Shown: positions 1-6,658 of the stretch, piece by piece
Layout of the letters: every line of letters starts with the position of its first letter
Position numbering within the stretch: position 1 is the stretch's first letter
Assembly: GCA_937894165.1 (NCBI GenBank)
Contig: CALCSX010000088.1
Coordinates: 1 to 7,026 of the forward strand
Reading direction: 5' to 3'
DNA from: an uncultured Saprospiraceae bacterium
GTDB taxonomy: Bacteria; Bacteroidota; Bacteroidia; Chitinophagales; Saprospiraceae
Length of the DNA: 7,026 bases
Position numbers and translations under genes: made by a program
Notes under the pieces: model-generated
The model's database searches: none
Told to the model about the DNA's origin: nothing
What the model saw: the letters and a program-made list of their open reading frames with translations, nothing else

Positions 1-14
1 GAGTAATTTTATCC

Positions 15-1070
15 ATGAGAATGTATATATTCAGGAATTTCTTTTTACTATTTATGCTTTCACCCTTAATTTCTCTTGCTAAAGAAATTAATGTGGATTC
101 ATCATATTTACATTATCATCAACTTATAAATAAAGCGGAGCGGTACTATTTCCTTCAAAATAAAGTTGACAGTTCATTATATTATTATGATAGGGTATTT
201 AAAGAGTATAACTATATATTTTTAAGAGATATATTGAATGCTGCTCAAATAAGTATATATGAAGGTAAGGCACTACAAGGGAAAGATTATTTATTGATGG
301 GGTTTAAATTTGGACTTCAGTTGAAGCATCTTAAAAATTTCACATTACTTTCTCCACTCTCCAATTACCTACATAATGATATGCACTTCATGAGGCTAGC
401 TGAGGTGAATCGAAATATATATCTAGAGAATATTAATTCTGAGTATTTATTGAAGATTTATGATTTAGGGATACTTGATCAATTAAAGAAAAGTAAATCT
501 GATCAAGAGTATTCAAGCTTCAAAAAGAATTCTATTGCACTTTTTAAAACTTATATTTCTGAATTTGGCTTTCCTAGCTCAAAGAATTTAGGAATTGAAT
601 CGGACACAATTTTCAAAGAACTTGGAAGTCATAATTTTGACCTTGGGAGAAGAATAGCGAAGTATTCCAATAATTTATCTTATTACAAAATTGATAATAA
701 TGCTCTGTCCTTTACTAAATCTTTGATTATTTTAGTTCATAATCAGTGTTCATTTTTAGAATTAGAAAAATTATTATTTAGTGCCATGATTAGAGGAGAA
801 ATTCACCCCCGTGAGATTGGTTTGTTATATGATAATATATTTAGAGGGGTAAATTCCAGATACTATAGTTGTGAAACCCCTGATGTTCGAGAGGGATTAT
901 TTTACTTAAATATTTTTCTAAAATACGAGAAATTTTCCCTGGATACTAAAAATGTCAATACAATCAGATCAAAATGGAGTATTGTAGAGATAGAGGTCGA
1001 TCACGCTAAAAGAGAATTTGAGACAAAATATGGATTTAAATTGTCATATGGATTCTGGAACTGTATGTAA
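15..1070 (+). CDS. Exported protein with TPR-like N-terminus and a diverged DUF6624-like C-terminal half
   Basis: Predicted 351-residue exported protein of unknown function. Residues 1-22 look like a signal peptide (basic MRMYIFRN, hydrophobic FFLLFMLSPLIS, cleavage after SLA). Residues about 33-100 resemble one or two TPR helical hairpins (AERYYFLQNKVDSSLYYYDR followed by NAAQISIYEGK), suggesting protein binding. Residues about 174-290 follow the layout of DUF6624: an 'FKTYISEFGFPSSKNLG' segment (177-193), then 'LIILVHNQ' (237-244), then 'GEIHPREIGLLYDNIF' (261-276), and a weak 'YYS' (283-285) where DUF6624 normally has YGTQ. The family's DR and YGTQ signatures are not intact, and an extra tail of about 65 residues follows, so the assignment is my own alignment by eye. 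ATG at 15 is chosen because it gives a proper signal peptide; M3 is an equal alternative. The frame stays open to the window edge, so an upstream start cannot be excluded. Gene 2 follows after 89 bases on the same strand. Confidence 0.75.
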   Translation: MRMYIFRNFFLLFMLSPLISLAKEINVDSSYLHYHQLINKAERYYFLQNKVDSSLYYYDRVFKEYNYIFLRDILNAAQISIYEGKALQGKDYLLMGFKFGLQLKHLKNFTLLSPLSNYLHNDMHFMRLAEVNRNIYLENINSEYLLKIYDLGILDQLKKSKSDQEYSSFKKNSIALFKTYISEFGFPSSKNLGIESDTIFKELGSHNFDLGRRIAKYSNNLSYYKIDNNALSFTKSLIILVHNQCSFLELEKLLFSAMIRGEIHPREIGLLYDNIFRGVNSRYYSCETPDVREGLFYLNIFLKYEKFSLDTKNVNTIRSKWSIVEIEVDHAKREFETKYGFKLSYGFWNCM

Positions 1071-1085
1071 GTTTTATTTTAATAA

Positions 1086-1118
1086 TTTGTAACTATTGGC
1101 ATGATAGTATTATTTTTA
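1086..1118 (+). promoter_or_regulatory. Candidate Bacteroidota-type promoter for the lipoprotein-peptidase pair
   Basis: In the 89-base gap between the first two genes, TTTG at 1086-1089 and TATTTTTA at 1111-1118 are separated by 21 bases. They match the Bacteroidota -33 (TTTG) and -7 (TAnnTTTG) elements except for the last base of the -7 box. Transcription would begin near 1125, giving a leader of about 35 bases before the ATG at 1160. The gap is extremely A+T-rich, so chance matches are likely. No hairpin terminator is visible after gene 1, so read-through from gene 1 is an alternative. Confidence 0.3.
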
Positions 1119-1159
1119 AAGCAGTATTATTATTTGATTCCATTAATAATATATGAAGT

Positions 1160-2062
1160 ATGATTTTTTATCAATTAGTAATTATAGTAATACTACTAAG
1201 TATTATTAATGCTTGTCAAAACAAAGGTGATTGTAATGTTCGTGAACTATCAAATCAAGAATTATATGATAGAGCATTATCTGGAAATTTTATTCCTGAC
1301 AACACACCATATTTTCTTCCAAATGGCAAACAAATCACAAGAGATTCTTTAGGAAATTTTGATCGCAATGATTTTGCTCTATCTCAATTTGTTGATTGTA
1401 ATGATTCTATCATTAGGTTAGTTATTAGAGCTATTACAGAAGACGATATAGATTTACGGACTAAAATAGATTCGCTTTATCAATCGAATATGGAATTGGC
1501 TCGAAAAAGAATTTTACATGTGGAGAAAGACACTATTTTGCAAAATCAGATGATTAGAATGGCAATATTTAACTCACCTTTAAATCCATATGAAGTAGAC
1601 TGTAGTAAAATTGAAAAACTTATAGATAGCGCATTTATCAAAGATCAAGTTAATAGATCCAATATAAATTTATTGATCGATAGAGAAAATACAGAACTTA
1701 TTGAGAGCATAAAATTACACTGTGGATTTGATAAAATAGTTGATTTAGGCCAGGATGCTGTGTATAAAACCTTCATGATAATACAACATGGGCCATCTAA
1801 AATTAGGAGAAAGTATTTAGAAATATTTATTGAATTAAGTCGTCAAGGTCATTTAGATTCTAGCGAATTAGCTATGATGATTGATCGTACTTTAATTGAG
1901 AGCGGAGAAAAACAACTATATGGAACGCAATTCAAAAAAGATATACAATCAGGTGAAATAGAATTTTTACCTATTGAAGATCCTAAGAATGTCGATAAAA
2001 GGAGAGCAGATATGAATTTAGGTAAACTAGAGGAATATTTACAATCCATCAAAAATTTGTAA
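1160..2062 (+). CDS. DUF6624 family predicted lipoprotein
   Basis: Predicted 300-residue lipoprotein of unknown function. The N-terminus is a short hydrophobic segment ending in I-I-N-A-C, with Cys19 as the likely lipidated residue, so it should sit on the periplasmic side of a membrane or on the cell surface. Asn at -2 is unusual for a lipobox but tolerable. Residues about 150-297 match the DUF6624 pattern well: DRENTELIESI (174-184), 'GF' (189-190) where GW is usual, a 'IIQH' segment (207-210), 'RQGHLDSSELAMMIDRTL' (228-245), the hallmark 'QLYGTQ' (252-257), and 'PIEDPKNVDKRR' (271-282) before the final 'LEEYL'. These are from memory of the family. Residues 25-148 match nothing I know. The start is preceded by no Shine-Dalgarno sequence, as is usual in Bacteroidota. 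The stop is separated by a single base from the start of the peptidase gene, so the two are almost certainly co-transcribed and perhaps translationally coupled. Confidence 0.85.
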   Translation: MIFYQLVIIVILLSIINACQNKGDCNVRELSNQELYDRALSGNFIPDNTPYFLPNGKQITRDSLGNFDRNDFALSQFVDCNDSIIRLVIRAITEDDIDLRTKIDSLYQSNMELARKRILHVEKDTILQNQMIRMAIFNSPLNPYEVDCSKIEKLIDSAFIKDQVNRSNINLLIDRENTELIESIKLHCGFDKIVDLGQDAVYKTFMIIQHGPSKIRRKYLEIFIELSRQGHLDSSELAMMIDRTLIESGEKQLYGTQFKKDIQSGEIEFLPIEDPKNVDKRRADMNLGKLEEYLQSIKNL

Positions 2063-2063
2063 C

Positions 2064-3284
2064 ATGTATTTAAATCCTGTGCTATTGCCTTCAAATAAAA
2101 TAATCTTATGGATACAAAGATCATTTTTTATCCTCTTTTTGATTTGTTCTCTTTCAGACGTATCTCTTGCTCAAAACAATTTTACTTTATCCGCCAGAGT
2201 AGATACGTTCGATGTTGAAAATAGGGAGGTATTGAATCTTTGGATGAATTATCTCTATTCCAAACCCGACTCAATCTATATTAATCCCTATTGGAATGAC
2301 TTGGAAAGAGTAGCTATGCTGGAGGCAGGAATGACTGCATTTGATTTCGGAGCGATATTTATGTTTAGAGGTGGCTATGATTCCGGTCGATTTTTAAGAG
2401 AATTTCATCCTACAATTCTTTCTATTGATAAATTAAATATACAAGGCGAAGAAGTTTATAATATTAAAACACTTTTTTACAGTGATCGAATGGCGAAAGA
2501 TCTGCGATATGCTGATATGAACCCACCATATATTACCAGTTATTTTTGTAGAAAAGTTAATGATCAATTCAAATTAACCAATGCTTTTCCTTTAATAATT
2601 TCAGAATGGCAACAATATAATTTTGGTTTTATTAAATATTTCGTGCACCCTTCTTTAAAATTTGATCTTGACGAAGCTGAAATTGCCATAGATTACTGCG
2701 ATGCGATAGTAAATAGATTTGACTTGCCAATGCCTGACAGTATCTCATATGTAGTTGCTCCGAATGTAAATGTGATGGGGCAGTTATATAATTTTGATTA
2801 TTGGATGTCCTATTCCACAGGTATAACACACACACCTTTAAATACAATTGTATTAAGCAACCCCAATTTTAGTCATTATCATGAATTGATACATATTATA
2901 TTTCAGGATGATTCTTGGGGAAATAAAGGGAGACCATTTATAATAAATGAAGGATTAGCTACTTATTTAGCCGGCTCAAATGGTGAAAACAATTTTCTTG
3001 AAGAACTCATCAGTTTTAGTAAAGAAATTCAAAATATTAGCGATTTGACGCTTTCTGATATCATTAGTAGAAAGTATTCTCACTCTCATGACAATATACC
3101 GATTTATGTAACAGGGGGCTTTATCTTTAAATTAGTCGATGAGAAATATGGCAAATCCGGTGTATTGCAATTATTTAATTGTGGCCGACAAGATGCTGAG
3201 TTTCATGCTATCATAGAAGAATTATTTGAAATGCCATTTGAGGAGTTTGACTCTTGGATTATTGATCAATTGAAGGCATTTTAG
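2064..3284 (+). CDS. Secreted zinc metallopeptidase, peptidase MA/gluzincin-like
   Basis: Predicted 406-residue secreted metallopeptidase. A signal peptide is clear: hydrophobic core at about 20-31 and cleavage after SLA (residues 34-36). The catalytic motif is HELIH at 273-277, with His273 and His277 as zinc ligands and Glu274 as the general base. Glu296 in 'INEGLATYLAG' lies 19 residues after His277 and is the expected third zinc ligand. This HExxH plus Glu arrangement defines gluzincins. The absence of a GAMEN motif argues against M1 aminopeptidase, and the short EGLATYL block with the later 'YVTGGFIFKLVDEKYG' helix (348-363) fits the peptidase MA-like group. Residues 38-265 match no domain I recognise. 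There is no T9SS tail, so it is probably periplasmic or released by another route. The start lies one base after the preceding stop with no Shine-Dalgarno sequence; it is the only Met upstream of the signal peptide. Substrate is unknown. A palindromic terminator follows 52 bases after the stop. Confidence 0.85.
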   Translation: MYLNPVLLPSNKIILWIQRSFFILFLICSLSDVSLAQNNFTLSARVDTFDVENREVLNLWMNYLYSKPDSIYINPYWNDLERVAMLEAGMTAFDFGAIFMFRGGYDSGRFLREFHPTILSIDKLNIQGEEVYNIKTLFYSDRMAKDLRYADMNPPYITSYFCRKVNDQFKLTNAFPLIISEWQQYNFGFIKYFVHPSLKFDLDEAEIAIDYCDAIVNRFDLPMPDSISYVVAPNVNVMGQLYNFDYWMSYSTGITHTPLNTIVLSNPNFSHYHELIHIIFQDDSWGNKGRPFIINEGLATYLAGSNGENNFLEELISFSKEIQNISDLTLSDIISRKYSHSHDNIPIYVTGGFIFKLVDEKYGKSGVLQLFNCGRQDAEFHAIIEELFEMPFEEFDSWIIDQLKAF

Positions 3285-3336
3285 CCTTTGCTAAGTACTT
3301 CCAACAATTAATATGATTGCACCTAAAATTATACAA

Positions 3337-3366
3337 AAAAGCCTAACGAACGTTCGTTAGGCTTTT
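3337..3366. terminator. Bidirectional intrinsic terminator between convergent genes
   Basis: Arms GCCTAACGAAC (3341-3351) and GTTCGTTAGGC (3352-3362) form a perfect palindrome, extended by AAAA on the left and TTTT on the right to 30 bases. The left flank has six A residues (3335-3340), giving a U6 tail for leftward transcripts; the right flank gives U4 for rightward ones. It lies 52 bases past the peptidase stop and 24 bases past the stop of the T9SS-secreted protein, which is where a shared terminator for two convergent units is expected. The folded RNA would need a small loop opened from the central AACGTT. Confidence 0.85.
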
Positions 3367-3390
3367 CTAATATCTCTAAAAATTATACTT

Positions 3391-5784
3391 TTAATAAGTA
3401 AGCATCAACTTATTTACAAATGACCTCATACCATCAGTATTGACAACATATACCATATACATCCCCGGTGCCAAACCCGCCAGATTAATCTGCTTCGTTC
3501 TTTCCGTCTGACTCCATGTTTCACTATAGACAATACTGCCATTCAAGTGAACGATCTGAATGTCTCCATCAATTTGATCACCGAGTGATTCAAGGGTGAA
3601 ACTGCCATTGGTCGGGTTAGGATATATTTGGTAATCTTGCGAGTTTAATGACTCTACTGTGGAAACAGTAGGTCGGTCCGACATTATAAATCTATCCACG
3701 GCAGCCTCTACTATATGTCCGGGATCTCTATCAATCGTATAAAAAATTATTTCTATAGGCTTGCCGACGTAGTCGATAAAATCTCCAAGCGGAGCCGCCT
3801 CAAAGGTTTTCCATTCGCTTTCGGATTCCTGTGTAAGGAATAATTCCCGGTAGTCCTCACCATTGTACAAGATTACTTTGAACTCATCATTGGGATTTCC
3901 TGCGCCACCACTATTGTAAAACCAATAGTCAAACTGGATATATGGGTTTTCGTAATCATCTAAGAACATGGTCGGACTTTTGATCTCTGTATAGCCATCA
4001 TCGACATCAAAATTCCCAACTTCATTGCCGGCATTTGGACCGGTGACATAGCAGTATGGTCCTGTACTGAGTGGTGAACTTGAACCGGGATTTGACATTT
4101 CACCGTTTAGAAAAGTAGCTTCCGGTATCGCTCGCTCAAATTTGCCTACTGCGGCAGTAAACTTTTCAGTCCAGCCTAGATCCAATTCAAAATCATCCTC
4201 ATAGCCGGTTCGCATCACAATGAAGGTATCAAGCCCTTCAGGAAAGCTCAGCTCATCTAAAAATATATTCTCATAACCCCATAAACCTGCGAAAACATCA
4301 AATTCACCTTCAAAAATCAAGGTAGTGACATTTCCATTGGTATCAGTAGTATCTTGGAAGGTGTATTTCTCATTTGTGTATAACACCTGGACGTTCGCCA
4401 GCGGATCGTTGTTTTCATCTACGAAATTCAGTTCCACCACAGTAGGAACTCCTTCCGGAAATAATTCCACATCTAAATTGCTTATATCTCCACTTACCAA
4501 ATCCACCGTTATAGTTTGAGGCAAATAATTCGGGTGTGAAAAAGTAACCTCAAAGGTGCCATCTATTCTCAAGCCGGTTTTATACTCACCGGCAAAATTT
4601 GAATTAGTCAGATTTAAAATATCCGAATCAATTTCTACAGTAACATTATTTATACCCAGCCCGGTATTGGCATCCGTGACTCTTCCTTCCAAGTAGGATG
4701 CTCTAACATATTCCGGTTCCAGGACAAATAAACCCGATTGTATATCGGAAATAAGTATACGGCCGGAGGGAAGAAAAGGATAAGCTCCCCATGCTCCGTT
4801 GAAACCTCCAACGGGTCCATCCCAAGTGTTATAAGCCCCGACCTGAATTAAATTCGAGGGATTATGAGCATCTACTATGACACATCCTGAAGTATACCAA
4901 GATATTACTAAGTATCCATTGTAAAAATGAACATTATGAGGAATACTGCCCATTCCTTCAACATCTAAAGGTGAAAATGAGTCAACTCTCCTTATTTCCG
5001 GGAGTTCTGAAATATCATAGGCATCGATCATGCCATTAGGTTTCTCGTCTGTGGAATACAAATATCTTCCATCATCTGAAAGCCAAAGATTGTGTGTAAA
5101 ACTCAAAGAAGTTTCTGCTGAACCCAGCAATAGGGGATTTGACTTATCTGATACATCGAATATGGCCAATTGACCTGCCAATATTTGTGAACTATAGACA
5201 GTATCACCCCGAACATAGACATCATGTGAATACTCAATATCTGTTGGACCAAGAAAAACCGGGTTTCTCGGATCTTCATTCAAATCGAACATCAACACTG
5301 CTCCATTGGCATGAATATTACAACCGGACAGATACATGATGCCATTTTCATCGATGTAAAGATTATGACAAGTATTTAATGGACTTGGATTCCCGGCTAT
5401 TGTGATATTTTCATTCCAATACTCCCAGGTTATTTTCAATGGAGCTTCTGACATGTCAATAATCAGCAAACCTTGATTACCTTGGTCAGCTGTGACATAA
5501 AGGAAATTTCCCAAACTTTTTATATCTCTCCAAGTAGATCGAGCCCCCGGAATTCTCGCCAACTCCACAGGGTTCGCAGGATCTTCTAAGCTGAGGACAA
5601 CTGTGGAATTGTTAAGACCCATAACAGCATATTCTCTTCCAACATCGTCCACATAGCCCCAAATATCGCTTGCGAGATCGTCATAGTTCACATTTGAAAC
5701 AAAATCAACATTATAATTCTCCTGAGCGTAGGCAAAACAAGAGGAAAATATAAATGAAATTAGAATTAGTAGTTTTTGAAACAT
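3391..5784 (-). CDS. T9SS-secreted choice-of-anchor B (LVIVD propeller) multidomain protein
   Basis: Predicted 797-residue extracellular or surface-attached protein. In order: signal peptide (1-20, cleavage after AYA); a choice-of-anchor B/LVIVD-type beta-propeller (about 39-358), shown by recurring strand phrases such as LLIIDMS (106-112), LAIFDVS (206-212) and CVIVDAH (301-307) and by repeated His-Asn/Asp motifs (H140, H187, H231, H283); a carboxypeptidase-regulatory-like domain (365-441, 'LEGRVTDANTG'); a second CnaB-like domain (about 448-524); a jelly-roll or MAM-like domain (about 526-702, with 'CYVTG' and 'IVEAAVDRF'); and a T9SS type A sorting domain (about 717-797, 'YQIYPNPTNGSFTLES' and 'LAPGMYMVYV'). 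The tail directs export through the outer membrane and is normally cleaved on anchoring. Such proteins lack a known enzymatic role; binding or adhesion is an inference. It starts 50 bases after the thioesterase stop on the same strand, so it may be co-transcribed with it. No clear promoter was found in that gap. Confidence 0.93.
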   Translation of the reverse strand: MFQKLLILISFIFSSCFAYAQENYNVDFVSNVNYDDLASDIWGYVDDVGREYAVMGLNNSTVVLSLEDPANPVELARIPGARSTWRDIKSLGNFLYVTADQGNQGLLIIDMSEAPLKITWEYWNENITIAGNPSPLNTCHNLYIDENGIMYLSGCNIHANGAVLMFDLNEDPRNPVFLGPTDIEYSHDVYVRGDTVYSSQILAGQLAIFDVSDKSNPLLLGSAETSLSFTHNLWLSDDGRYLYSTDEKPNGMIDAYDISELPEIRRVDSFSPLDVEGMGSIPHNVHFYNGYLVISWYTSGCVIVDAHNPSNLIQVGAYNTWDGPVGGFNGAWGAYPFLPSGRILISDIQSGLFVLEPEYVRASYLEGRVTDANTGLGINNVTVEIDSDILNLTNSNFAGEYKTGLRIDGTFEVTFSHPNYLPQTITVDLVSGDISNLDVELFPEGVPTVVELNFVDENNDPLANVQVLYTNEKYTFQDTTDTNGNVTTLIFEGEFDVFAGLWGYENIFLDELSFPEGLDTFIVMRTGYEDDFELDLGWTEKFTAAVGKFERAIPEATFLNGEMSNPGSSSPLSTGPYCYVTGPNAGNEVGNFDVDDGYTEIKSPTMFLDDYENPYIQFDYWFYNSGGAGNPNDEFKVILYNGEDYRELFLTQESESEWKTFEAAPLGDFIDYVGKPIEIIFYTIDRDPGHIVEAAVDRFIMSDRPTVSTVESLNSQDYQIYPNPTNGSFTLESLGDQIDGDIQIVHLNGSIVYSETWSQTERTKQINLAGLAPGMYMVYVVNTDGMRSFVNKLMLTY

Positions 5785-5834
5785 TATTTTTATTTAAAGA
5801 ATTAATTATTGATATAACACAAAAATACATAAAA

Positions 5835-6269
5835 TTATTTTCTATTGACAGTCATCGTTGTCAATCTGCTTACACATACGAGTCTATTGGTCTCGTCAGT
5901 GATCTCTATACTCCACACCTGCACTTTTTTTCCAATTTTAATCGGCGAAACTTTACCAAAAACAAGACCTTTTATTACCGGTCGTAGATGATTGGCATTG
6001 ATCTCAACACCTACCACAGATTGCTTCATGGGATCATCCAGTATAGAAACACCGGCTACACTACCCAAAGTTTCAGCCAGAGCAATAGAAGCGCCTCCAT
6101 GTAGCAATCCCGCAGGCTGTTTGGTCCGATGATCTACAGGCATGCTCGCGATCATAAAGTCCTCACCAATTTCTATGAATTCCATCCCCAAATGCTCACC
6201 CATCGTATTTCTACCCATTTCGTTTAAAATCTCTAAGGTGACGAAGTCTTTCCAAATTCTAGTAACCAT
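5835..6269 (-). CDS. menI: Hotdog-fold acyl-CoA thioesterase, YdiI/MenI-like
   Basis: Predicted 144-residue cytoplasmic thioesterase, close in length to E. coli YdiI (about 136). Most of the chain lines up with YdiI from memory, including 'IWKDFVTLEILNEMG' near the start, MPVDHRTKQP (43-52), GLLHGGASIALAE (54-66), VVGVEINANHLR (85-96) and VSRLTT (133-138). The catalytic set of the YdiI group, Gln51, His57 and Glu66, is present with the right spacing. In E. coli, YdiI hydrolyses 1,4-dihydroxy-2-naphthoyl-CoA in menaquinone synthesis. Bacteroidota generally use menaquinone, so this role is plausible, but no other men gene is in the window, and the related EntH group or a broader acyl-CoA clean-up role remain possible. 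The start at 6269 places only three residues before the conserved IWK. It is transcribed away from arsC, with which it shares a short divergent promoter region. Confidence 0.9.
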   Translation of the reverse strand: MVTRIWKDFVTLEILNEMGRNTMGEHLGMEFIEIGEDFMIASMPVDHRTKQPAGLLHGGASIALAETLGSVAGVSILDDPMKQSVVGVEINANHLRPVIKGLVFGKVSPIKIGKKVQVWSIEITDETNRLVCVSRLTTMTVNRK

Positions 6270-6281
6270 CTGTAGTTTTCT

Positions 6282-6289
6282 TATATTTG
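6282..6289 (+). promoter_or_regulatory. -7 box (TAnnTTTG) upstream of arsC
   Basis: TATATTTG at 6282-6289 is an exact match to the Bacteroidota -7 consensus TAnnTTTG. Transcription would begin near 6295, leaving a leader of about 25 bases before the ATG at 6320. A convincing TTTG at -33 is not visible, so only the -7 element is supported. Its position also argues against translation starting at the TTG at 6287, which lies inside this box. Confidence 0.5.
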
Positions 6290-6291
6290 CA

Positions 6292-6299
6292 TAAAGTTA
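6292..6299 (-). promoter_or_regulatory. Possible -7 box for the thioesterase gene
   Basis: Read on the - strand this is TAACTTTA, which matches TAnnTTTG at all but the last base. It would place the start of transcription near 6285 and give a leader of about 16 bases before the ATG at 6269. No clear -33 element lies upstream, so support is weak. It sits within three bases of the opposite-strand -7 box of arsC. Confidence 0.3.
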
Positions 6300-6319
6300 A
6301 GTATTATAAAATTTATTTC

Positions 6320-6658
6320 ATGAAAATTTTACATAATCCGCGCTGTACCAAAAGTCGGGAAACACTTAAACTGTTGAATGATAAAGGTGTAAATCCTGAA
6401 ATAGTTCTGTATTTGGAAAATATTCCGAGTCCGGATGATTTAAAACGAATTTTATCACTGTTGAAGATCAGCGCAATTGATATAGTGAGAAAAAATGAAT
6501 CTTTGTATAAAGAGAATTATAGAAATAAAGAATTTACTGAAGGTGAGTGGATTCAAATTCTGTCCGAAAATCCTAAATTGATTGAACGACCAATTGTAAT
6601 TTCAGGAAATAAAGCGGTCATTGGTCGACCTCCGGAGAATGTCCTAGATTTATTGTAG
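6320..6658 (+). CDS. arsC: Arsenate reductase (glutaredoxin type), ArsC family
   Basis: Predicted 112-residue cytoplasmic protein of the thioredoxin-fold ArsC family, which reduces arsenate to arsenite with glutathione/glutaredoxin-type electron donors. The active-site HX3CX3R motif is intact: His5, Cys9 and Arg13 in HNPRCTKSRE. Three further arginines that bind substrate in E. coli ArsC have counterparts at Arg57 ('IVRKNE'), Arg90 ('LIERPIV') and Arg103 ('IGRPPENVL'). Length and layout match the short group of this family. The start is set at the ATG at 6320, because family members begin a few residues before HNPRC; an upstream TTG at 6287 would add 11 unrelated residues. No arsR regulator or arsenite pump gene is adjacent, so it is not part of an ars operon inside this window and could serve a general redox role, as suggested for some family members. 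Its last 9 bases overlap the end of miaA on the other strand. Confidence 0.9.
   Translation: MKILHNPRCTKSRETLKLLNDKGVNPEIVLYLENIPSPDDLKRILSLLKISAIDIVRKNESLYKENYRNKEFTEGEWIQILSENPKLIERPIVISGNKAVIGRPPENVLDLL

Noticed and set aside
1..14. End of a preceding + strand gene (GAG TAA at 1-6)
   Set aside because: Six bases cannot show which frame was translated before the window, so a stop codon here is not evidence of a gene.
1849..2124. 91-residue reading frame on the - strand
   Set aside because: It lies opposite the ends of the DUF6624 and peptidase genes, which have clear domain matches; its product has no recognisable features. The same applies to 2632-2847 (-), 4325-4519 (+), 5139-5339 (+) and 5754-5987 (+).
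2880..2951. M1 aminopeptidase assignment for the HExxH protein
   Set aside because: The spacing HExxH to Glu fits M1, but the GAMEN motif and the long M1 N-terminal domains are missing and the protein is too short.
5737..5739. Cys16 of the large secreted protein as a lipoprotein cysteine
   Set aside because: The residues before it (F-S-S) lack the usual hydrophobic -3 residue, and a better signal peptidase I site (AYA then Q) follows at residue 20; a T9SS tail also fits secretion rather than lipidation.
5785..5834. Promoter in the 50-base gap upstream of the T9SS-secreted protein gene
   Set aside because: On the - strand a TTTTG is present, but at the right spacing only a poor -7 box (ATTCTTTA) is found, so the call is not supported.
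6287..6319. TTG start at 6287 giving an ArsC with 11 extra N-terminal residues
   Set aside because: The added residues (HKVKYYKIYF) have no counterpart in the family, the TTG lies inside an exact -7 box, and ATG at 6320 gives the usual N-terminus.
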